From positions 1 to 37,458 of the forward strand of contig CAKKQA010000094.1 in NCBI GenBank assembly GCA_919901925.1: a stretch of 37,458 nucleotides of DNA. The letters run 5' to 3'. Within the stretch, counting starts at the first letter, position 1. Each line of letters opens with the position of its first letter. Source of the stretch: Omnitrophica bacterium GWA2_41_15 (GTDB taxonomy: Bacteria > Omnitrophota > Gorgyraeia > Gygaellales > UBA12090). A program made the position numbers and the translations under genes. Shown here one piece after another: positions 27,685 through 35,566 of the stretch. Below the pieces are notes generated by a model, which searched no databases, was not told where the DNA came from, and saw only the letters and a list, made by a program, of their open reading frames with translations.

Positions 27685-29512
27685 TTTTTCCGCGCCTTCT
27701 TATAAAAGTCAATGAATCCCTGGGAATAAGCTCTAAGTTTTTATTATCTTTTGGAAAGTAAAAATCTTTTACCAAATTCAAGTAGCCATTGGCTACCTGC
27801 AGAAAAGAGGGAAAAGAGAGCGCCTTTGATACGCCATGCTCCCTTATGCTTAACCTATAGGGCACTTCGGCAAAAAGGTAATTTTTCTTTATTAGCCTTA
27901 TCAGGATATCAGACTGAAAGAAAAAACTCTTATTCCGAGAGCTTAGTTTTTTTAATACAGCTTTTCTATATATGACGGTGCCGTTTGTGTAATTCAAGTT
28001 AATTAGGAAGGTGGTATTAACTATCGTGCGATAAACAAGAGAAAGTATATTGCGCCACAACGGCCTTACTTCCCGGTTATAAATGAAAGGTATTACAATA
28101 TCAACATGTTCGAGTAATTTACAATAACGTAATATTTCCCACGGATCATTTTCGTTATCTCCGGGCAGCATAACTACAGCTTCCCCTAAAGAATTATCAG
28201 CTCCCTCCCAAAAAGACAAGCCTATGCCGCAAGGATGCTTATGGCTTATAATTTTAACCCGCTTGTCGTTTTCTATAATACCTTGGACAAGGCATGCTGT
28301 CTTATCAGTAGAGCCGTCGTCAATCGCGATAATCTCTCCGTTTATGCCTAACTCATCAAAAGCCAAAAGCGTATTATTAACCGCTTTTGTAATATTATCC
28401 TCTTCATTAAGCGCCGGCATAATCACAGAAATATCATATTTATCTATTAATAGATTTTTCGCGGGCTTGCTTATATTCTTTTTAGATACTACCCTATTTA
28501 CCGCGCTGACAATATGTTCCGTGCCGGGATAATAGGCTTTTTCCAAGGCCGAACTGGCAGGTATCGGCGTATCAGGCGCGGAAACCCTCTCTACAGGGCC
28601 TTTAAAAGAAGCCTTTTCTACGAGCCTGGCGATTATTTCACTCGCGAAACCGCAAGTTATATGGCCTAAATCGGCAACAACAAGGCACCCTGTCTTTGTA
28701 ACAGATTCAATAATCAACCCGTCGTCCAAAGGCTTTAAACAGCGTATGTCTATTATCTCGGCGTCAATTCCCTGGGTTTGTAATTCGTTCGCAGCCTTAA
28801 TTGCAAAATAAACCATCTGCGACGCCGCCACTATCGTAACATCTTTTCCCTGCCTCCTGATGATTCCCTTCCCTATGGGCACCTCATATAGCTCTTCAGG
28901 CACATAGCCTATATAATCATAAATCCAGCGGTGTTCTACAAACAAGACAGGATTACCGTCGCGAACGCTTGAGATCAATAAACCTTTAGCATCATAAGGA
29001 GTTGCCGGCATCACAACCTTTAACCCGGGAACGTGGGTAAACAATGAATGTAATGCCTGCGAATGCTGGGCCGCGGAACCCCATCCCCTGCCAATAATAC
29101 TTCTTATAACCAACCCGGCATTAGCGTGGCCTCCGGTCATATACGACCACTTTGCCGCGTGATTGATAATCTGGTCCATACACATAGGAAGAAAATCCAT
29201 GCGCATATGTATAAATATTGGCCTCAAACCCGCAATTGCCGCTCCTATTGCTACCGCGGTCAAGCCATTTTCGGCAATAGGAATATCCATAACCCTGTCC
29301 TTGCCAAATCTCTCTTGCAATCCTAATGTAGTCCCAAACGTCCCACCCGAATCATCAATCCCTTCACCGATCAAGAAAACACGTTTGTCTGTTTCAAGAA
29401 GTTGGATTTGCGCCTCCTTGATTGCTTCACGATAAGAAAGGCCCCGCAGGCCTTCTTTCGCCAGGGTATTCTCAAAATCCGCTTTTTCCGTATAAACTTT
29501 CGTCCAAGGCAT
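27665..29512 (-). CDS. Fusion protein: E1 beta-like TPP enzyme (about residues 1-345) + family 2 glycosyltransferase (about residues 359-600)
   Basis: Residues 1-345: SYREAIKEAQIQLLETDKRVFLIGEGIDD...RVMDIPIAENGLTAVAIGAAIAGLRPIFIHMRMDF...GSAAQHSQALHSLFTHVPGLKVVMPATPYDAKG. Residues 359 on: YDISVIMPALNEEDNITKAVNNTLLAF...GEIIAIDDGSTDKTACLVQGI...VVMLPGDNENDP. One uninterrupted 615-codon frame. Confidence 0.88.
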   Translation of the reverse strand: MPWTKVYTEKADFENTLAKEGLRGLSYREAIKEAQIQLLETDKRVFLIGEGIDDSGGTFGTTLGLQERFGKDRVMDIPIAENGLTAVAIGAAIAGLRPIFIHMRMDFLPMCMDQIINHAAKWSYMTGGHANAGLVIRSIIGRGWGSAAQHSQALHSLFTHVPGLKVVMPATPYDAKGLLISSVRDGNPVLFVEHRWIYDYIGYVPEELYEVPIGKGIIRRQGKDVTIVAASQMVYFAIKAANELQTQGIDAEIIDIRCLKPLDDGLIIESVTKTGCLVVADLGHITCGFASEIIARLVEKASFKGPVERVSAPDTPIPASSALEKAYYPGTEHIVSAVNRVVSKKNISKPAKNLLIDKYDISVIMPALNEEDNITKAVNNTLLAFDELGINGEIIAIDDGSTDKTACLVQGIIENDKRVKIISHKHPCGIGLSFWEGADNSLGEAVVMLPGDNENDPWEILRYCKLLEHVDIVIPFIYNREVRPLWRNILSLVYRTIVNTTFLINLNYTNGTVIYRKAVLKKLSSRNKSFFFQSDILIRLIKKNYLFAEVPYRLSIREHGVSKALSFPSFLQVANGYLNLVKDFYFPKDNKNLELIPRDSLTFIRRRGKNAKFNT

Positions 29513-29517
29513 ATTAT

Positions 29518-30687
29518 TTATCGAAACCTTAAATCATAAAAACTTTTTTTAAAATCATTTGATTTTCCTATCGTTTTCTTTATAACTCGGTATATCTTTT
29601 CCGCGGCATGGCCGTCTCCGTATGGGCAGTTGACAGCCTTGCAAGATCGCTTGAACTCTACAGATAATGCCCTACTGATTGCTTTTCTTATATCTTTTGC
29701 CATTGGAGGACAATCAATAACACTATCCGGCTTTACCCTTCCTTTTTGCCGGTCCCCAATATTCACAGTTGGCTTTTTGAGTGCCGGCGCCTCTATTATT
29801 CCGCTGGAAGAATTGCCAACAACCGCGTTAACATATTTGATTGTTGATAAATACCTTATCCGGCCTAAAGACGTAAAACTCACCGCTCGGCGTGAATTTT
29901 TGCCTACATAATCGTCTATAAGGCTGCATATTATCTTGGCACCGATATCCGCGTTCGGCTTTGTAAAAATAACTTTTAAATCCTTAAAATTATCCAATGC
30001 CTTTAATAATTCCTTGAATTGAGGGCCTGATGTGTTTTCCTCAAGTGTCGCGGGATGAAATGTCACCAAAAGTGTTTTCGCCCCGAAATCTAAGCCTAAT
30101 TCCTTCTGAAGTTCATCCTTCTTTAACAAATTCAGATTCTTTATGTTGTCTATGGCTAACGCGCCGGTATTAAATACCCGTGCAGGAAGCTCTCCCAACT
30201 GAATTACCCGCCTTCGATATTCTTCCGTAGAAGTGAAATGCAATAGGCTCATTTTCGTAATTGAGTGCCTGAATGCATCGTCTATGGCCCCTTCAGTCAG
30301 CTCGCCGCCGTGTATATGGGCTAAAGGTATCCCGGCAATAAATACTGCTTGGGAAGCGGCAAAAATCTCAAAACGGTCTCCAAGAACAACTACCATATCC
30401 GGTTTAAGCCTGCTTAAGCAATCGGAAAAAGAAATCAACCCTATGCCCAACGACTTGGTTATCCCTGCCTTTGTATCAGAAGATAACAGCATTTCAATTC
30501 TTTCGCTTATTTTGAAGCCGTCACTTTCTATTTCTCTATACGTCAGGCCAAACTCCCTTAAGAAGTGCGAGCCGGTAACAAGAAGCTGTAAAATAAAATC
30601 TCCGGAATCCTTTATCTTCTTTAATAATGGATACAGCAGGCCATATTCAGCGCGGCTTCCGGTAATAACACAGATTTTTTTTCTCAT
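29518..30687 (-). CDS. neuC: UDP-N-acetylglucosamine 2-epimerase, hydrolysing (NeuC/LegG family)
   Basis: ICVITGSRAEYGLLYPLLKKI, VVVLGDRFEIFAASQAVFIAGIPLAHIHGGELTEGAIDDAFRHSITKMSLLHF, NSSSGIIEAPALKKPTVNIGDRQKGR. Confidence 0.95.
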   Translation of the reverse strand: MRKKICVITGSRAEYGLLYPLLKKIKDSGDFILQLLVTGSHFLREFGLTYREIESDGFKISERIEMLLSSDTKAGITKSLGIGLISFSDCLSRLKPDMVVVLGDRFEIFAASQAVFIAGIPLAHIHGGELTEGAIDDAFRHSITKMSLLHFTSTEEYRRRVIQLGELPARVFNTGALAIDNIKNLNLLKKDELQKELGLDFGAKTLLVTFHPATLEENTSGPQFKELLKALDNFKDLKVIFTKPNADIGAKIICSLIDDYVGKNSRRAVSFTSLGRIRYLSTIKYVNAVVGNSSSGIIEAPALKKPTVNIGDRQKGRVKPDSVIDCPPMAKDIRKAISRALSVEFKRSCKAVNCPYGDGHAAEKIYRVIKKTIGKSNDFKKSFYDLRFR

Positions 30688-31691
30688 AACTCTATAAGCT
30701 CATCTTTTTCAAATGCCCTTTTGGCAAGCGCGCCTATCGCTTCATCCCACCTCATAGGGCTGATTCCTGTGCCGGGCCTCTTGACAGCGATATTACTCTC
30801 TGTAAGGCGCTCCCCGCGCTTTATATTCCTCGCGGCTACGATACTTTTACGCACAACCCCGATATTGGCGCTCTCCGAACGCGATGGCTTTTTTATCCCG
30901 CCACCCATTGCAATACCCACATTACGGATTGACCTTGCCATAGCTGTAAATTCCCGCGGATTAAGGCTTGCTTTATGGTCAGGCCCAAGCATATTTCTAT
31001 CCAATGTAAAATGTTTCTCTATAACGCTCGCGCCTAATGCAACGGCGGCAAGCGCGGCATCATAGCCTTGCGTGTGGTCGGAATAGCCGACCCTTACCTT
31101 GAATTTATCCTTAATAACCAGCATAGCTTTTAAATTCACGTCTTCTATAGGCGTAGGGTAACCTGTATTGCAATGCAAAACTGTGACATCTTCTTTCTTA
31201 GTGCCGCTAGAAATCAAGATATTTAAAGCAGCCGCTATTTCTTTCAAAATACTCATCCCTGTTGACAATATTATTTTTTTACGCAAAGAGCCGATTTTTC
31301 GCAAATAGGGCAGGTTAGTTATCTCGCCAGAAGGTATTTTAAATATCTCTAGGCCTAATTCGCTTAAAAACTCTATGCTGTCCATATCAAATGCCGTAGA
31401 TAAAAATAAAATCCCTTTTTTCCTGCAATGCGCGAATAATTTTTTATGGGCACCCCTGCCTAACTCCAATGACTTTAACATCTCAAATTGTGATTCATCC
31501 CTATCTGTGGTTAAGTCTTGATAAGGGGCCTTAGGCGCGTTTCTTGAAACAACAAGTTCAGCTCTGAACGTCTGAAATTTAACCGCGTCAGCTCCTGACG
31601 CGTAAGCAGCGTCTATCAATCCCTTGGCTGTTGAGTATGAACCATTATGATTTACGCCCGCTTCCGCGATAATAAATACCCTATCGAACAT
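30684..31691 (-). CDS. neuB: N-acetylneuraminate/legionaminate synthase (NeuB/LegI family)
   Basis: FIIAEAGVNHNGSYSTAKGLIDAAYASGADAVKFQTF, VTVLHCNTGYPTPIEDVNLKAM, VGYSDHTQGYDAALAAVALGASVIEKHFTLDRNMLGPDHKASLNPREF, C-terminal SAF domain. ATGA overlap with neuC. Confidence 0.97.
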   Translation of the reverse strand: MFDRVFIIAEAGVNHNGSYSTAKGLIDAAYASGADAVKFQTFRAELVVSRNAPKAPYQDLTTDRDESQFEMLKSLELGRGAHKKLFAHCRKKGILFLSTAFDMDSIEFLSELGLEIFKIPSGEITNLPYLRKIGSLRKKIILSTGMSILKEIAAALNILISSGTKKEDVTVLHCNTGYPTPIEDVNLKAMLVIKDKFKVRVGYSDHTQGYDAALAAVALGASVIEKHFTLDRNMLGPDHKASLNPREFTAMARSIRNVGIAMGGGIKKPSRSESANIGVVRKSIVAARNIKRGERLTESNIAVKRPGTGISPMRWDEAIGALAKRAFEKDELIEL

Positions 31692-32328
31692 TATTCCTCA
31701 CCTTCACTAAAGGATTACCGTAAGCAATGGCGTTATCTGCCACATCTTTCAATACTACGCTGCCGGCGCCGATAATACAATTCTTGCCCACTTTTACTGA
31801 TTGTATAATAGAAGCGCCTGTGCCAATATGCGAACACCTTTTTATGCTTACGCCTCCGCTTAATGCTGCGCCCGAAGCGATATGCGCGAAATCCGCTATC
31901 CTACAATCATGCTCAATTATCGCCCCTGTATTTATTATACAGTTACTGCCTATCCTAACCCCGGCATTAATAATTGCCCCGGGGCCGATATAATTTCCTT
32001 CGCCAAGTTTAGATGATTCAGATACAACAGAACAAGGATGAATAACATTCGGCAATTTAAACCCTATTTTTTTTACCTTATTGAATAGCGAGATCCTTAA
32101 ATCCGGGTTTCCGATACCGCCCACAGCTATAAAGCAATTTTTTATCCCTTTCCTGAAACAACTTCCCAAAACACTGTCGTTGCCTAAAACAGGCATGCCG
32201 AAAATTATTTCACCCTTCCTCTTATTTACATCCGTTAGCCCTGCTATTTCAAATCTTTTACCGCTTAGAATAGCATCTATAATAACCCTGCAATGCCCGC
32301 CAGAGCCTAGCAAAATAATTTTTTCCAT
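31681..32328 (-). CDS. neuD: NeuD-family sugar O/N-acyltransferase (left-handed beta-helix hexapeptide)
   Basis: IILLGSGGHCRVIIDAIL PglD/NeuD N-terminus; hexapeptide repeats IGPGAIINAGVRIGSNCIINTGAIIEHDCRIADFAHIASGAALSGGVSI. Confidence 0.92.
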   Translation of the reverse strand: MEKIILLGSGGHCRVIIDAILSGKRFEIAGLTDVNKRKGEIIFGMPVLGNDSVLGSCFRKGIKNCFIAVGGIGNPDLRISLFNKVKKIGFKLPNVIHPCSVVSESSKLGEGNYIGPGAIINAGVRIGSNCIINTGAIIEHDCRIADFAHIASGAALSGGVSIKRCSHIGTGASIIQSVKVGKNCIIGAGSVVLKDVADNAIAYGNPLVKVRNNVR

Positions 32329-32329
32329 C

Positions 32330-33394
32330 TTAATAAGTAACCCCGAATTTTTTCAATGTCTTCTGCAATTCCTGACATTCTCCTATGTCAAGCCATGATT
32401 TTTCCGAAACAGGATAAACAGAAACCTTCTTTTTAGCATCTATGGCCTTGTTAATCAAATCGGTAATGTTAAAATACTCATTTTTTGGCAACAGCTCCAA
32501 TATGCCTTGTTTAAGCACATACATCCCGGTATTCACTAAAAGGTCGTATTCCGGTTTTTCCTTAATGGCTTTCAGCGCTCCCCCTTCGTTAATATCACAT
32601 ATGCCGTAAGGTATAACATAGTGCTTCATGGATACGACTAACGTTATATCGTCTTTATTTGCTTTATGAAATTCTAAAATATCGGAGTAATCCGCGTCTA
32701 TCAGCGTATCGCAATTAGTCACGAAGAAACTCTCTCCTATTGAGCCGCCCAGTAAAAACAAACTTCCCGCTGTGCCTAATGGCTTTTTCTCCTCGATATA
32801 GCTTATATTATACTCATGGCAGCAATCATCAAAATATGCCTTTAAAATGTTCGCTTTGTAATTAACGGACAGGTAAAAATCCTTACACCCGTATTCAGCG
32901 AATCTTTCCATAATGACTTCTATTACAGGCTTATCGCCTATAGGTATGAGGGATTTAGGAAGGATATTTGTAAATGGCGACAGCCTCTTGCCTTCTCCGC
33001 CAGCCATTATAACCACAGAGGCATCTATCGATTTTTGTTTATTTATTTTTTTTTCAAAAAAGTCCAGCCACCATATCGCGGAAATAACCCTTTTATGAGC
33101 GTCAACTATCGGAAGGCACCCTATTGCCTTAGATAACATTAAATCCTTTGCTTCTTCTTTTGCATAGCCATTTTGAAGATAATGAGGGTTCTTATTCATC
33201 ACGCAAGTAACGCCCTTTTCTAAAGTAGCGCCCTTAAGTATCCACCTTCTTATATCGCCATCAGTAACTGAACCAAGGAGCTTATTCTCTTCATCTGTTA
33301 CAAATAATGTCTTCTCTCCTGCCTCATCCATCCGTTTCAAGGCTTCTTTAATAGTCATACCGCAACCAACAAGAGTATGTTTTAGCTTTTCCAT
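32330..33394 (-). CDS. ptmE: CBS-domain nucleotidyltransferase (PtmE-like sugar-1-phosphate guanylyltransferase candidate)
   Basis: N-terminal CBS pair (IKEALKRMDEAGEKTLFVTDEENKLLGSVTDGDIRRWIL...KAIGCLPIVDAHKRVISAIWW) then NTP transferase VVIMAGGEGKRLSPFTNILPKSLIPIGDKPVIEVIMERF. Confidence 0.85.
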   Translation of the reverse strand: MEKLKHTLVGCGMTIKEALKRMDEAGEKTLFVTDEENKLLGSVTDGDIRRWILKGATLEKGVTCVMNKNPHYLQNGYAKEEAKDLMLSKAIGCLPIVDAHKRVISAIWWLDFFEKKINKQKSIDASVVIMAGGEGKRLSPFTNILPKSLIPIGDKPVIEVIMERFAEYGCKDFYLSVNYKANILKAYFDDCCHEYNISYIEEKKPLGTAGSLFLLGGSIGESFFVTNCDTLIDADYSDILEFHKANKDDITLVVSMKHYVIPYGICDINEGGALKAIKEKPEYDLLVNTGMYVLKQGILELLPKNEYFNITDLINKAIDAKKKVSVYPVSEKSWLDIGECQELQKTLKKFGVTY

Positions 33395-34575
33395 ATTGTT
33401 TCCTTAAGCTCACCTATAGTCAGAGCTACTTTTCTTACCTGGTTTTCGGTCAAATTAGTACTGCAAGGTATATTTAAAACCCTATTCCAAAACCAAAAAG
33501 CCCTCGTTATACTATAAGCCTGATTTTTTAGATATGGCCTCTGCATATGGCATAAATACCAAAGCGGCCTTGTTTCTATGCCTTTACTCGCGAGCTCAAG
33601 CATCAATTTCTTTCTATCGCATCCGTATTTTTCTTTTTCAATAATTAATGAATAAAACCAATAATTAGGGATTGTCCCATCGGGTATACCTAAGACTTCC
33701 AAACCTTCCATGCCTTTAAGCTCTTCTTTGTATAATCCGTAGTTGATTTTTTTTATTTTGATAAAACTATTTAACTTTTCCAACTGAGATATCCCCAGCG
33801 CCGCCTGTAAACTGCTCAAACGAAAATTATAGCCCACTTCATTATGCACCGCGTTTATAGGGTCATCTTTTGCCTGATTTGTTAAATATTTTGCCCTCTC
33901 GGCCAGGTTTTTATTGCCTGTAACGATCATTCCGCCGCCAGCGGCCGTGATGATTTTGTTCCCGTTAAATGAATAAACACCAAAGTCGCCGATGGTGCCG
34001 GTGAATCTATTACGATATGCGCCTTTTGTATAGTATGCCCCTAAGCTTTCTGTGGCATCTTCTATTACCTTAAGCCTAAATTTCTTGGCTATTTTCATTA
34101 TTGCTTCCATATTACAAGGATTGCCGAAAACATGGACCGGCATAACCGCTTTAATAATCCTTGCGCTTCTTTTATTTTTTAAACCGTTCTTGGTAAGTAC
34201 GCATTCTTTTTCGCAAAACCGGCTAAATTTATCAACATCTAAATTTAAATAATCATCGCAATCCATAAAAACCGGCTGTCCCCCTGTATATCTTACTGTG
34301 TTTATCGGAGCGATAAATGAAACGGTTGGAACAATAACCTCATCATTATATTTGATGCCGGATAATTTTAAAGCAATAAACAAACCCGCGGTCCCATTAA
34401 TACAGGATACCGCGTATTTGGCGCCCGTATACCCTGCGACTGCTTTTTCAAACCTATCTACAAATGGGCCTGCCGAAGAAACCCATCCCGAATCAAGGCA
34501 TTCCTTCAGATACTTATATTCATTATCGTCTATATTCGGAATAGAAAGAGGTATCAAGTTCTTATGCTTAGACAT
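33382..34575 (-). CDS. legC: DegT/DnrJ/EryC1 PLP-dependent aminotransferase (LegC-like)
   Basis: AKYAVSCINGTAGLFIALKLSGIKYNDEVIVPTVSFIAPINTVRYTGGQPVFMDCD, VIEDATESLGAYY, GTIGDFGVYSFNGNKIITAAGGGMIVT (K in SFNGNKIIT). Confidence 0.88.
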   Translation of the reverse strand: MSKHKNLIPLSIPNIDDNEYKYLKECLDSGWVSSAGPFVDRFEKAVAGYTGAKYAVSCINGTAGLFIALKLSGIKYNDEVIVPTVSFIAPINTVRYTGGQPVFMDCDDYLNLDVDKFSRFCEKECVLTKNGLKNKRSARIIKAVMPVHVFGNPCNMEAIMKIAKKFRLKVIEDATESLGAYYTKGAYRNRFTGTIGDFGVYSFNGNKIITAAGGGMIVTGNKNLAERAKYLTNQAKDDPINAVHNEVGYNFRLSSLQAALGISQLEKLNSFIKIKKINYGLYKEELKGMEGLEVLGIPDGTIPNYWFYSLIIEKEKYGCDRKKLMLELASKGIETRPLWYLCHMQRPYLKNQAYSITRAFWFWNRVLNIPCSTNLTENQVRKVALTIGELKETIWKS

Positions 34576-35551
34576 TGTATATGCCCGGTTTATATTGCCC
34601 TTTATGCAGTTTAAACCATTCGATTGTTTCTTTTAACCCTTGCTCCAAAGAATATTTAGGGGCGAAACCAAGCAGTTCTTGCGCCTTTTTTATATCCGCG
34701 CGCAGCCTTGTAACTTCGCTATTTTTAGGCCTTTGCCGTTCCTTGTCTTTTACAACTTTAATATTAGAGCCAATAAGTTTCTTAATAGTTTTTATCAAAT
34801 CTTTAATTGATATCTCAAAATTTGAGCCTATATTTATAATCTCACCTATACACTTCTTGGATTCAGCAGCTTTTATAAATCCTTCTACAGTATCCTTTAC
34901 AAAGGTCAAATCCCGCGTAGGGAATAAAGAACCCAGCCTTAAGCTCTCCTTTCCGCTAAGCATCTGGGTGATAATTGTAGGAATTATGGCCCTGGCTGAT
35001 TGGCGCGGGCCATAAGTATTAAACGGCCTTATAACAGAAACAGGTAAATTAAACGAGCTATGGAAAGACATAGCCAGGAAATCCGCGCCTGCTTTCGTAG
35101 CCGCGTAAGGAGACTGGGGATTCACCGGATGCCCTTCATGGATAGGGACAAACTGCGCGCTGCCATATACTTCGCTTGTGGAAGTATGCACAAACCTTTT
35201 TATGTCGGAATCGCGGGCTGCCTGTAATAAATTCAAGGTACCTTTTATATTAGTATCCACATAGGCATCGGGCGAATAATAAGAATAGGGAATCCCTATT
35301 AACGCTGCCAAATGAAATACAACCTTCACATCCTGCATTGCAAATCGGACGCTGTCATAATTCCTTATATCGCCGCTTACAACTTCAAGCCTTTCTTTAT
35401 ATGGCAATGTTTCAAGCCACCCCCAGAAATTACGGGAGTTATACCGCAGGAAAACCTTTACCTTATAATCTTCTGCAACCAGCCTTTCGCATAAATGCGA
35501 ACCAATAAATCCCGCTCCCCCTGTCACCAAAACCTTATTTCTTGCAGCCAT
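34568..35551 (-). CDS. legB: Nucleotide-diphospho-N-acetylglucosamine 4,6-dehydratase, LegB-like
   Basis: KVLVTGGAGFIGSHLCERL, FHLAALIGIPYSYYSPDAYVDTNIKGTLNLLQAA, TSTSEVYGSAQFVPIHE, SPYAATKAGAD, RPFNTYGPRQSARAIIPTII. Confidence 0.88.
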   Translation of the reverse strand: MAARNKVLVTGGAGFIGSHLCERLVAEDYKVKVFLRYNSRNFWGWLETLPYKERLEVVSGDIRNYDSVRFAMQDVKVVFHLAALIGIPYSYYSPDAYVDTNIKGTLNLLQAARDSDIKRFVHTSTSEVYGSAQFVPIHEGHPVNPQSPYAATKAGADFLAMSFHSSFNLPVSVIRPFNTYGPRQSARAIIPTIITQMLSGKESLRLGSLFPTRDLTFVKDTVEGFIKAAESKKCIGEIINIGSNFEISIKDLIKTIKKLIGSNIKVVKDKERQRPKNSEVTRLRADIKKAQELLGFAPKYSLEQGLKETIEWFKLHKGQYKPGIYNV

Positions 35552-35566
35552 CTTCTCTCCCTTTTC

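Noticed and set aside
28430-28480. E1-beta::GT2 fusion as a sequencing frameshift artefact
   Set aside because: Both domains read cleanly in one continuous frame with a plausible linker and no sign of a lost stop; but an assembly check is still recommended in the finding.
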